From Akebia trifoliata (lineage: Eukaryota > Streptophyta > Magnoliopsida > Ranunculales > Lardizabalaceae): 64,000 nt of DNA. The DNA lies in the NCBI GenBank assembly GCA_017979445.1, contig CM030715.1:9726187-9790186 (forward strand), written 5' to 3'. Positions 20,481 to 30,914 of the stretch are shown piece by piece. The position numbers and the translations under genes were made by a program. The notes under the pieces were generated by a model. The model was not told the origin of the DNA. It worked only from the letters and a program-made list of their open reading frames with translations, and searched no databases. Within the stretch, counting starts at the first letter, position 1; each line of letters opens with the position of its first letter.

Positions 20481-20934
20481 TTGAGATTTTAAATTATCAC
20501 CTATACGGTATATCAAACCAAGTCACCACGTATCGAGAGGTATATAGGTGTATTTGGACAAGGATGGCCAGATAAAATGCATTGCACGTAGTAAGCTTAG
20601 AGTCTAGAAACCTTTCTTGTAGGTCACGACTCGAACTTATCGTGGGTGTTCCCGGGTTGTTTATTGAATGGAACCTTGTGAATGATGAATGTATGTGAAT
20701 GATGAAATCAGAATGCCTGTGAATGATAAGATCAGAATGCATGTGAATGATGAGATTAGAGTATATGATTGTCTTCAAGGATAAAAAATATTATTTTTGA
20801 AAATTAAAATAGGTGCACCGACCCAATAAAGAATCCATTCTTTTACAATAATGACCCAGTCCATCCCGATCCAATAATCATGGTGGGCTGGGCCATTTAA
20901 ATTGAAATAGAAATCAAATTTTCAAAAAAGAAAA

Positions 20935-21350
20935 ATGGTTTACGAAGGGAAAGTATTTTCTAGAAAAAGTGTTTTCCAAAATAAGTGTTTTCCAAAAAAA
21001 GTGTTATTATCTAGAAAATAATGTTTTCTAAGAAAAAGTGTTTTCCAGAAAATTTTTTCCATAAGAACAAGATTTTTCAAGAGAAAATGTTTTCCAAATA
21101 ACAAACTATTTTTCAGAGAAAAAATATTGTCCAGAAGAAAATGTTTTCTGAAAGAAAAGAAAATGAAGGAAAAATGATTTACAAAAGATCTATTTTTGCA
21201 TAGAAAATTTTTGAAATATATTTTTTATCAAAAATCTATTTTTTGCATGGACCTTGTAAAATTATCAAAATATGTTTTTCTAAAAAGAAAATGATTGCAA
21301 AAAATAATCAAAATTGTGAAAATTGTTATTCAATAAAAACATTATTTTCA
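20935..21350 (+). repeat. Degenerate short repeats rich in GTTTTCCA/GAAAA words
   Basis: Many variants of AAAGTGTTTTCCAGAAAA occur in a row. Shorter versions lie at the same relative place in E4 (40965-41100) and E3 (60165-60345, inverted), just before ORF1. In E2 ORF1 is missing, and the sequence passes straight to the block that follows ORF1 in E4. Confidence 0.65.
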
Positions 21351-21479
21351 AGAGTGCAATAAAATTATTTTCCTTCTGAATAATCATTGAATGGATGAAT
21401 TGTTTAATGGATTGGTGCACAAAATTCAATAAAATCTCAGGGTTCATTTAAAATGTTATCAAGGGGGTGACACTGAAAT

Positions 21480-22175
21480 TGGTTAAATTCACCTTCAAAG
21501 AGGTTTTAAGGGTTATCATTGTATCTAAGCTCAATTGTCCATCGTCTAGCTAGGGTTGTAAATCTGGTCAGTTAGAGTAAACGTCAATATCAAGTCAACA
21601 GTCAGAAATGACCTCAAAATTTCTCAACATCATCCAGTTGTTATTTGAAGATCATAGTGCTTCAATTCTACCTATTGTAAGCAATATCTCAGTCCTCAGT
21701 CCTAATCAAACTCGTGTGGGTACTTGTCTTGAGTTTTCATGAGTCATTTGGGTTAGCTCGAGTCCTTTTTCCAGCAAGGTCATGTCTTCCTTAGATTGAG
21801 TCTACTCTTTCCTATTGAGTCAAGTTAGTTCGTCGAGTCTATAGAGGTGTCTATCGTCCCTTCTGAATTTGATTGGATAAAGGAAATTTTTGAATACCTC
21901 GAGTGCATTAATGAATTAACTACTAATCTGGCTTCAAGGATAGATTTTTCTCATGAGCAAGAAGATAAGAGTCGGGCTCAAGAAAGTAAAGGTCATTGAC
22001 CTCGAAACAGAAATAAATTCCTAAAGAGATTCAAATAGAAACCATCTTATCTCTAGAGGAACACAAGGGGATAATGAATTTTCTCAGAAATTTCAAAAGA
22101 CTTGTTCGTGTGGGCCTATGAGGATATGTTAGGTGCAAGCGTGGGTGTTGTCTTACACGGATTAGATATTGAATT
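21480..22175 (+). pseudogene. E2 gag-start, linker and RT N-terminal relics
   Basis: The gag start corresponding to 58714 in E3 has lost its ATG (ATTATGCC in E3, ATTGTATC here). Next comes a stretch matching the E3 linker (SEFDWIKEIFEYLECINELT). Then near 22030-22165 there is LEEHKGIMNFLRNF followed in another frame by DLFVWAYEDMLG, the segment just before the RT core. Protease, gag body and RT core are absent, so an internal deletion joined these pieces. Confidence 0.65.
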
Positions 22176-22199
22176 GATAAAATGATATCAAAGAAGATC

Positions 22200-22956
22200 T
22201 TACAAAATGTATCAGTGCTAGACTTCTCAATATGGTAGAACTCCCAGAATAGATTACCATTATTAGATTAATGAAATAGTTGAAGCGGTATTGATATCTA
22301 ATAATGGGTCGTACATCAAAGCTTAAGTTATCACTTTGTGTTCAAAGTTCGAGATTCGACATCACATTATCTCTCTACCGTCCTCAGATTAATGAAAAGG
22401 TTGAAGCAGCCAATAAAATATCTCAAAACAATCATCAAGGAAATGTGTCAATCACACCAGGATTAGTTAGAGAAGTTACCATTCACACTAGGGGCACATC
22501 ATACTTCAATACAGTCTTTCACTGGAGCTATTCCCTACTTTCTAGTGTATGATATGGAAGCAATCTTACCAGTTGAAATGTAAATCTCGTATCTCAAGGC
22601 CTTCAAGGAAAGTCAATTGTCAGAAGCAGATTGGGTTTGTCAACGGTATGAAGAATTAAGTTTGATCGAAGAAAAATGACTAAGAGCTTTGTATCACATG
22701 CAAGCTTATCAAAGAAGAGTTGCCCGTGCGCTTGACAAAAAGATCAAGGCCCGTCACTTACAAGTCAGGGATTTAGTACTCAAAGAGAATCGAACACCTA
22801 TCTTTGACCCTAGAGGGAAGTTCAAACCAAATTGGGGGGATCTGTTCATCATCAATGAAATATTACCTGAAAAAAATTGTCAGACTTCAAGATAATGATG
22901 AAATCGAATTACCAGAGCCAACCAACCTTGACCAGATCAAACGGTATTACATTTAA
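22200..22956 (+). pseudogene. E2 integrase C-terminal half (degenerate)
   Basis: Relics of the core occur near 22295-22410: an S-N-N-G-S-Y segment at the second Asp site and EKVEAANK at the Glu site. Then come VARALDKKIKARHLQVRDLV and a GKFKPNWGD segment near 22689-22895. The frame ends in NLDQIKRYYI with TAA at 22954-22956, the same end as E3 pol. Several stops and frameshifts are present, and the second catalytic Asp is Asn. Confidence 0.8.
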
Positions 22957-23469
22957 GGAGGCCATCTTTGACCGAATCAATTTTCCTGCTACCCAGTTCA
23001 GTATCTCCGTTCTCAGCCTCTTGCAGCCTTTTCAAAAAAAAATGATGCCTTTTTCTTTCTCAGCCCGTTCACCTAACTTAGGGGAGGGAAAAATTCGAAC
23101 TACGTTTTGGTCTGATCCCAAAAATTTGGGGTACGTAGGCAACCTGAGAAGTTACTTCAGGCCCGACCACATCACAATAAAAGAATAGATTCCCCGACAA
23201 AAAAAAAATCTAAAAAGAAAAAAAATTCAAAAGAAAAAGAAATATCATCCAAAATAGGGAAGAAAATTCAAGAAAAAAGTTTAAATGAAATGCCACAAAA
23301 GGGGCATTTGGGTTTTTGAGCCTCAAAATTCCTTTCATTTTATACCCAGACCTAAGCTTACCTATAAAAGTCCTCGTAAGTACCGTAGGAAAAGTCAAGG
23401 AAGATAGCAAAACATGATCAGACAGTAACTCTAGAAGTTCAAAGGAGAAGAAAAAGATAAAAAAATGAT
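22957..23469 (+). other. E2 3' region, conserved block
   Basis: It includes GGTACGTAGGCAACCTGAGA and the flanking TTTTGGTCTGATCCCAAAAA, which occur inverted at 32850-32930 in E3. It is non-coding and lies between pol and the tandem arrays. Confidence 0.6.
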
Positions 23470-23705
23470 GAATCCTGCTAAGTTGAAAACCCGAAAATGG
23501 CGACTTAGGCAAAAATTAAGGCAAGCTCGCAAGGTTGAAAATTTGAAAGGACAACTTTGGCAACAATCAGAGTCAAGAAAAAAAAAGAAAAAGTTCGCTA
23601 GATTGAAAACCTGAAAAGGCGATCTAGGAAAAAGCTAGAACAAGCTCGATAGATTGAAAACCTGAAAAGGTGATCTAGGCAAAAGTTAGAGCAACAAAGA
23701 AAAAC
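23470..23705 (+). repeat. Tandem repeat, about 60-bp unit, three to four copies
   Basis: The unit contains GATTGAAAACCTGAAAAGG and CGATCTAGGCAAAA-like words. The homologous stretch in E3 is at 32340-32550, inverted. Confidence 0.7.
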
Positions 23706-24535
23706 AGAAGAAAATCCCAAGCTAAGAGTTGTCCGAGCTAAAACATCAGAAGTCCGAATAATCAAGTTCAATACTTAGCTTAAACCAGGCATAAACTCAG
23801 AAGCTACAAGTATCTTGTCTACGATCGATCTGAAAATTCTTACTTCCCCAAGTGAACCAATGGAGAGAATGATGAATTCTATGATGAGTCTCAAAAGGAA
23901 ATATTTTGTTCTCTTGAGCCTGACTCAAGATCTTCAATAAAATTAATCAAAATTAAAAGTTGGATCTTTATTGCGCTTATGGTAATCAAATATTTCAAAC
24001 CTTCATACAAGGGGCATTTTCTTTTTCCCCCAAATATGTAATTTCCTCCATTTTACCAAGGGCATTTTTTAATGATGCGTTCACTTATCTTCAATGCCAT
24101 GTTTATTGTCAAACTAGAGACATTTTGTTTTTGAGCAATGTTAATCCTAAAAGATAATGGGAACCCCAAACTTAAGGTTATCCTCTTGATAACAGTTTTT
24201 CAAAAAATCCTTGAGGTTCAAAAGAAATAAAAACTCAGGTTTTAAATTCATAAAACTTTTGGATAAAACCTTAAGGTTCAAACAAAAGTACTTCGGATCT
24301 CACATTTGATTGTGCCCAGAGATTAATTAATAATTCATTTGCCTAGAGTAGGAGATATGGCATTCTTTCGTTCCCAGATTCTTTTCCAGATCCAATCATT
24401 CTTGGATTCGATCATTTCTTTTCCAGATTCATTATCTTCCAGATTTATTCATTCTCCAATTCATTCTAATCAGTCTTCTTCAAATTCATTTATTCATTCC
24501 CAAAATTCCTTTATTTCTCTACCAATTTTGCTTAG
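23706..24535 (+). other. E2 3' region, no gene
   Basis: Non-coding, with counterparts in E3 near 31690-32300 (inverted), for example the ACAAGGGGCATTTTCTTTTT and GGTTATCCTCTTGATAACAG stretches. Confidence 0.5.
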
Positions 24536-25640
24536 TTATTGCTAAGGGTTATCTTGGATTTTGCTCAGTTGCCGCCAAGGGTTATCTTGGATTTTGCTCA
24601 GTTACCGCCAAGGGTAATCTTGGATTTTGCTCAGTTGCTGCCAAGGATTATCTTGGATTTTGCTCAGATGCCGCCAAGGGTTATCTTGGATTTTACTCAG
24701 ATGCCGCCAAGGGTTATCTTGAATTTTGTTCAGTTGCCGCCAAGGGTTATCTTGGATTTTGCTCAGATGCCGCCAAGATTGCTCAGTTGCCACCAAGGGT
24801 TATCTTGGATTTTGCTCAGATGCCACCAAGGGTTATCTTGGATTTTGCTCAGTTGCCGCCAAGGGTTATCTTGGATTTTGCTCAGTTACTGCCAAGGGTT
24901 ATCTTGGATTTTGCTCAGATGCCGCTAAGGGTTATCTTGGATTTTGCTCAGATGCCACCAAGGGTTATCTTGAATTTTGTTCAGTTGCCGCCAAGGGTTA
25001 TCTTGGATTTTGCTCAGATGCCGCCAAGATTGCTCAGTTGCCGCCAAGGGTTATCTTGGATTTTGCTCAGATGCCGCCAAGGGTTATCTTGGATTTTGCT
25101 CAGTTGCCGCCAAGGGTTAACTTGGATTTTGCTCAGATGCTGCCAAGGGTTATCTTGGATTTTGCTCAGATGTCGCCAAGGGTTATCTTGGATTTTGCTC
25201 AGTTGCCACCAAGGGTTAACTTGGATTTTGCTCAGATGCCGCCAAGGGTTATCTTGGATTTTGCTCATTTGCCGCCAAGGGTTATCTTAGATTTTGCTCA
25301 GATGCCGCCAAGGGTTATCTTGGATTTTGCTCAGTTGCCGCCAAGGGTTATCTTTGATTTTACTCAGTTGCCGCCAAGGGTTATCTTGGATTTTGCTCAG
25401 ATGCCGCCAAGGGTTATCTTGGATTTTGCTCAGATGCCGCCAAGATTTTGCTTAGTTTCCGCTAAGGGTTATCTTGGATTTTGCTCAGATGCCGCTAAGG
25501 GTTATCTTGGATTTTGCTCAGTTGCCGCCAAGGGTTAACTTGGATTTTGCTCAGATGCCGCCAAGGGTTATCTTGGATTTTGCTCAGTTGCCGCCAAGGG
25601 TTATCTTGGATTTTGCTCAGTTGCTGCCGAGGGTTTTCTC
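24536..25640 (+). repeat. 33-bp tandem array, about 32 units
   Basis: The unit is CCGCCAAGGGTTATCTTGGA followed by TTTTGCTCAG(A/T)TG. Because 33 is a multiple of three, all frames stay open over long stretches (one reads VILDFAQLPPR repeatedly), but this is a by-product of the period. Two units carry the same 13-bp deletion (near 24766 and 25017) inside a 251-bp duplicated block. The last unit near 25620 has the GAGGGTTTTCTC form found in E3. Confidence 0.9.
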
Positions 25641-25800
25641 AGAATTATGCTCAGTTTATGCTCAGTTTATACTCAGTTTATGATCAAATTATGCTCAATT
25701 ATGCTCAGTTCATGCTCAATCTATGCTCAGTTATGCTTAGTTTATGCTCAGTTTATGCCTAATTTGTGCTCAGATTTTACTCAAATTTATCTTAGATTTT
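25641..25800 (+). repeat. Short tandem repeats, ATGCTCAGTTT type
   Basis: About a dozen variants of (T)ATGCTCAG(T)TT at 11-17 bp spacing. They look like fragments of the 33-bp unit. The same type occurs inverted in E3 at 31205-31370. Confidence 0.75.
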
Positions 25801-26058
25801 AATTCCACACACTTGCACAGTTGTTACATCAGTCAAGGATAATTTTTTAAAATTCAAGGATTTGACACCGTCAATGAGAGTTTGCGCTCAAGGACCTGAC
25901 AACCTTTTAATTCGGGGAGAGCTTTACCCTCAAGGATCTGAACACCTTGACGAATTGCTAAATCAGGTTGCAAAATGAACTGTCACTAGCTTTGGCATTC
26001 GGATATCGCACTATCTACCAAAATAGATTTGCTATCTAGTTTGCTTCCACCCTCTGCC
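25801..26058 (+). other. E2 3' end region before the PPT
   Basis: Non-coding, with AAGGAT(C/T)TGACA-like words repeated. It matches E3 at 30915-31190, inverted. Confidence 0.5.
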
Positions 26059-26071
26059 AAAGAGGGGCATC
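26059..26071 (+). other. E2 polypurine tract
   Basis: AAAGAGGGGCATC ends exactly at the 3' LTR. E3 has the same tract on the minus strand at 30902-30914. Confidence 0.85.
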
Positions 26072-27808
26072 TGTAGACACCCCATTTTTGCATCCGCCTG
26101 ATTAATCAACTTGTCAACCCGATCGCAATGATTCCCAATGATGGATGTTTATTCCAATGCTTTATTTTGTTACCAGATATATTTCAAAAATCCGGATGAG
26201 GTATCTCGAACTGACAAAACTTTAAAAACCACACTACGCTAGAAAAATACGACTCCAAAAATATTGAAATCATCATCTTGCAGATCAAAAAGAAGCTTTA
26301 CGATAAAAATCACTAAAAATGACCAAATTACCAAAATATCCTAACATCAAAACAACCCTAGAGCCTACGTTACGATTAGGAAAACTCATTAAAACACATA
26401 AAATGACAAATCGAAATCAAATAAATCATTTCGCCAATTTTCACAGAATTTAACAAAATTATGAAAATGCCGCTCATAAAGTTCATGACCATTTCACACA
26501 AAAAATTTCATAAATGACACAAACTAATATTTTCATTCAATTCCTTACAAAAAATCGATTCTAAAACATCCTAGAATATTAAAAACCGACTTAAAACGTG
26601 AAAAGTCCTCTCCGGGGGTAAAATGGTAATTTCACAATTTTCATAATTAAAAATTTTGAAATTAATAAATAAAATATTAAATAATTAAAGTTAAATAGTA
26701 ATGAAATTAATTTAAAAATTGGAACTAAAAAAATCGATCAATCGGACTCTCATGAAAAATTATTGAGGGTTCGTGAGATATTTCTTTAAGGACCCCTCCA
26801 TTTGGTGGTTCAAAGAATTAAAGATATAATAGAGGAGGGTTCTCCAAAAAATTAAAGTCAATCAAGCAAGACTAAGGTCAAGGTATTAAAGTCAATCAAG
26901 TGAGACTAAATTCAAAATTAAAGTCAATTAAGCAAGACTAAAGTCAAGGTATTAAAGTCAATCAATTAAGACTAAAGTCAAAATCTTAAAGTCAATTAAA
27001 TAAGATCAAAAGTCAAAATCCTAATAGAGTTCTAATTAAATAATAACTCTATTTAATAGAGTTCTAACTAAAATACAATTCTATCTAAAACAATTCTAAT
27101 TAAAATACAACTCTACCTAAAACAAGTCTAACTAAAACACAACTCTAATTAAAAGAACTCTAATTAAACACTAACTCTATCTAAATCAACCCCTAAAGAA
27201 ATCTATAAATAGAGGTCCCCACACCCTATTTTCATATAAAATTATAAACCCTAAGAGACGTAGGTTAAAAAGCTTCCCTAACCTCCCATAAACCTCAATT
27301 TTGAAGTCCCAACTCCTTACCTAACACCCATACCTCAATTTTAGCTCAAAAAATACCTAAAAGCCCTTCAAAAACACCCTAAAATTCATAATAAACTCAA
27401 AGAATCCAGATAAAAAAAAGAGATACCTTGCCTCGGAGATCAGAAATCAAATTCGAAGACAGAACGAAGCAAGGAGTACGGTACAAGGAACAATTTTTAT
27501 CGGATCTGAGGGAACAAGGTCTTTGCTATCAGAAAGGTATAATTTTTTAATATTTTTATCTAGGTTTTTTTTAGCAATGTAATTTATTTGGAAAATTAGT
27601 AGAGACCGACTTTGGCCGGGCGGGATTGGTGCCTAACACCTTCCAATCCCGTAACGTGATCCCCGAACCTTTTTTTCTTTCGTAGATTAGTAATGTTTGC
27701 CTTTCTTAGAGTCAGTTTGGTTTCTAGACCTTAATAACTAGGTGGCGACTCCCAAACCTCAAAGGTCAAAAGCGGATCCGCACACCCCGCGGATCGAGGG
27801 CACTTTCA
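26072..27808 (+). repeat. E2 3' LTR
   Basis: It is 1737 bp, the partner of 16729-18469, with the same TG...CA ends, a TATA candidate at 27204-27211 and the hairpin at 27620-27650. In the hairpin one stem base pair differs from the 5' LTR on both arms, so pairing is kept. Confidence 0.95.
27620..27650 (+). other. Conserved LTR hairpin (E2 3' LTR)
   Basis: CGGGATTGG and CCAATCCCG pair around TGCCTAACACCTT. Compared with the 5' LTR (CGGGGTTGG/CCAACCCCG), a G-C pair has become an A-T pair. Confidence 0.7.
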
Positions 27809-27813
27809 CACCT
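27809..27813. repeat. Target-site duplication of E2, right copy (CACCT)
   Basis: Identical to 16724-16728. Confidence 0.9.
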
Positions 27814-29160
27814 CAACCATGGAAAGAAAATGCAAAATAAATTAATAAGTATTAAAAGACAGCTTGCTAAAGTAAATGAAATTAAACTAGAGCTTAGAAA
27901 TTAAATGCTCGCTAGGAGCTTATTGATGGCTTATAAGGAGAAATTACCTCTCAAAAAGAAATTACTCTCTCCCCATGCCTCAAGCTAAAGAAACCTTAGA
28001 TCTACATTATATGAAAGTAAAAGAGTATAAGTAAAACTACTCGCAAGTAAAGAAAATGATTAGATAGAAGTTGGGAGTGAGATGAGGATTACATAAAGAA
28101 ACTAAAGAATATAAGCCTTCTTTCCCACCCTGGTTTTTTTTTTTTTTTTTCTTTTCTTTTTAGCCTAGGCTTCTTGGGAGAGTGATATGAGATTTGGATA
28201 GAGTTTTGAGAGGCTAGATGACTTTAAGGGGATATAGACTTAGACAAAATTTTGGATTAGTTGAGCTCTTTTTTTTTTTCTTGGATGAGTCTTTTATTTA
28301 TAGGATTTTGGGAGACCCTTGGGGAATAGATTTGTCCTAAATCCTAGAATTACCAATATTCTCATTAAATCCTTAATGAAAGACATCCAATATCCCTCAT
28401 CACCTAGGCTTTAATGGTCTTTAACACTTCTATGAGTCTAACCAATCTTGATGATTAAATGATATGTTGGTAAAAACTCACTACTTTCTAGAGAATTTTT
28501 TGAGAGGGTAGAGTGGTCCTAAACCTTAGGTTTTGAGTCAATTGAAAGATAATCAAGTTAAATGGCATATAATTATAGATTTGAATTTTGGACCTAAATG
28601 TCATTTCTTTTGGTTAACTCTCCATCAACCTAGGGATAATATAATATTTTTGTATAAATTCTAGAGGATTCTATAGGTTGGGTGAACTTGTCAGATACTA
28701 GGGAATTTAGTCAAATTATATTGAATCAAAGGAATTTTAAGGGTAGGATTAATAGGTACAAGTGTAACTTATCCTCTCTTAGGCTAAATAAGATTGGGTT
28801 AGGATAGTAATTACACTCATGTGGAGAGTAATCTTGACCAAGAGTTTTTGTTAGAAGATTTATGAAATTACTTGAAAACTAAAGTGGAAAAATTATTATA
28901 GAATCAATGCAAGGATAAAAGGATAAAAATGAGAGATTTCTTAAGGAAACGTTATTAAAAGGGTTTAGAATGTAATTTCTCTTAAGAAAATTCGAGCACA
29001 CATAAGACCTATAACTGCCTAACAGAATTGGCCTGAGGTGAGTTTCGACCAGCCCAAAATCAAGCTTGGTTGAACCTTAGGTTCATACTATGCAAATACT
29101 AACCCTAACCGAACCTTAGATTAGGCCAATCTTAAAAATTGCTTAGCCAAAAACAAGTCT
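27814..29160. other. Non-repetitive-looking DNA between E2 and E3, no gene recognised
   Basis: AT-rich sequence with a T run at 28130-28160. It would be continuous with 15730-16723 before E2 inserted, so it may belong to the same old remnant. I found no ORF with recognisable motifs and no paired ends. Confidence 0.4.
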
Positions 29161-29165
29161 CAATC
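29161..29165. other. Expected E3 target-site duplication, left copy (CAATC)
   Basis: These five bases abut the outer end of the E3 3' LTR. The partner would lie right of the window, so the duplication cannot be confirmed. Confidence 0.35.
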
Positions 29166-30901
29166 TGAAAGCGCCCTCGATCCGCGGTGTGAGCGGATCC
29201 GCTTTTGACCTTTGAGATTTGGGAGTCGTCACCTAGTTATTATGGTCTAGGAACCGAACATTGACTCGAAACAGATAAAACAACTAATCTACAAAAGATA
29301 CTAAGTCCGGGGATCACGTTACGGGGTTGGAAGGTGTTAGGCACCAACCCCGCCCGGCCAATGTCGGTCTCTACTTATCCCAAATAAGACTACATTGCTA
29401 ACAATAAACCTAGATAAAAAAATAAAAGAAATTTTACCTTTGATACGTAAAGATTATATTCCCTCAGATCTAATAAAATCGTTCCTTGTACCATACTCCT
29501 TGCTTCGTTCTATCTCTAAATTTGATTTCTTATCTCTGAGGCAAGGTATCTTTTTCTTGAATCTGAATTCTTCGAATTTGTTATGGATTTTGGGGTGTTT
29601 TTGAAAGGCTTCTAAGTGTTTTTCAAGCTAAGATCGAAGTATGAGTGTTAGGTAAGGAGTTGGGGCTTCAAAATTAGGGTTTATGGGAGGGTAGGGAAGT
29701 TTTTTGACCTACTTCTCTTAGGATTTATGATTTGATACGAAAATAGGGTGTGAGGACCCCTATTTATAGATTTTTTTAAGGGTTTGTTTAGATAGAATTA
29801 GTTTTTAATTAGAATTTTTTTTAGTTAGAGTTATATTTTAGTTAGAATTATTTTAGGTAGAGTTGTATTTTAATTAGAATTATTTTAGGTAGAGTTATAT
29901 TTTAGTTATAATTCTATTAAATAGAGTTATTATTTAATTAGAACTCTATTAGTGTTTTAACTTTTGGTCTTATTTGATTGACTTTAATATTTTGATTTTA
30001 GTCTTACTTGATTGACTTTAATATCTTGACTTCAGTCTTACTTAATTGACTTTAATTTTGACTTTAGTCTTACTTGATTGACTTTAATACCTTGACTTTA
30101 GTTTTGCTTGATTGACCTTAATTTTTGGAGAACCCCCCTCTATTATATCTTTAATTCTTTGGACCCCCCAAATGGAGGGGTCATTGAATAAATATCTTGG
30201 TAACCCTCAACAATTTTGCCTGAGAGCTTGATTGATCGATTTTTTTAGTTTAAAATTTTAAATTAATTTTATTAATGTTTCACTTTAATTATTTAATATT
30301 TTATTTATTAATTTCAAAAATTTTAATTATAAAAATTATGAAATTATCGTTTTGCCCTCGGAGAAGACTTTTTGCGTTTTAAGTTGGTTTTTTATGTTTT
30401 AAGATGTTTTAGAATCAATTTTTCATAAAGAATTCAATGGAAATATTGGTTTGTGTCATTTATAAATTTTTTTGTGTGAAATGGTCGTGAACTTTATGAG
30501 GGGCATTTTCGTAATTTTATCAAATTATGTGAAAATTAGCAAAATAATTTATTTAATTTCGATTTGTTGTTTTGTGTTCGAAAGGATTTTCCTAAGCGTA
30601 ATATAGGCTCTAGGGATATTTTAAGATTAGGGGTATTTTAATAATTTGATCATTTTTTAGTGATTTTTATCGTGAAGCTTCTTTTTGTCTGAAAAATGAT
30701 GATTTTTAAGCCTTTTGGGATTATATTTTCCTAGCGTAGCGTGGTTTCTACAATTTTGTCAGTTCGAGATACCTCATCTAGATTTCTGAAATATATCTGG
30801 TAACAAAATAAAGCATTAGAATAAATATCCATTATTGGGAACCGTTGCGATTGGGTTGACGAGTTAATTAATCAGGTGGATGTAAAAATGGGGTGTCTAC
30901 A
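29166..30901 (-). repeat. E3 3' LTR
   Basis: It is 1736 bp. On the minus strand it runs from TGTAGACACCCC to GGCGCTTTCA, the same family as the E2 LTRs. It includes a TATA candidate (complement at 29761-29768) and the hairpin at 29322-29353. The PPT follows at 30902-30914, which identifies it as the 3' LTR of a minus-strand element. Confidence 0.9.
29322..29353 (-). other. Conserved LTR hairpin (E3 3' LTR)
   Basis: The minus strand reads CGGGGTTGG, then TGCCTAACACCTT, then CCAACCCCG, the same hairpin as in the E2 5' LTR. Confidence 0.65.
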
Positions 30902-30914
30902 GATGCCCCTCTTT
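30902..30914 (-). other. E3 polypurine tract
   Basis: The minus strand reads AAAGAGGGGCATC just upstream of the 3' LTR, identical to E2. Confidence 0.85.

Larger units (their letters stand above)
16729..27808 (+). mobile_element. E2: Tat/Ogre-like LTR retrotransposon, non-autonomous deletion derivative
   Basis: The element is 11.1 kb with paired LTRs of about 1.74 kb, a tRNA-Arg-type PBS as in Ogre/Tat elements, a PPT and a CACCT target duplication. The internal 7.6 kb keeps the leader but lacks ORF1, protease, the RT core and RNase H. Only relics of the gag start, a pol linker, the RT N-terminus and the integrase C-terminus remain. Four families of tandem repeats fill the rest. Leader, 3' region and LTR match E3, so E2 is a relative that lost its genes. 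It could have moved only with proteins from another copy. Confidence 0.9.

Noticed and set aside
24536..25640. Regular repeats resembling a CRISPR array
   Set aside because: There are no unique spacers. Units are contiguous tandem copies inside a plant retrotransposon.
24539..25762. Long open frames with repeated VILDFAQLPPR-type peptides, as if a repeat protein
   Set aside because: The 33-bp period keeps all frames open by arithmetic. Frames shift at 13-bp deletions, and the homologous E3 array is not coding.
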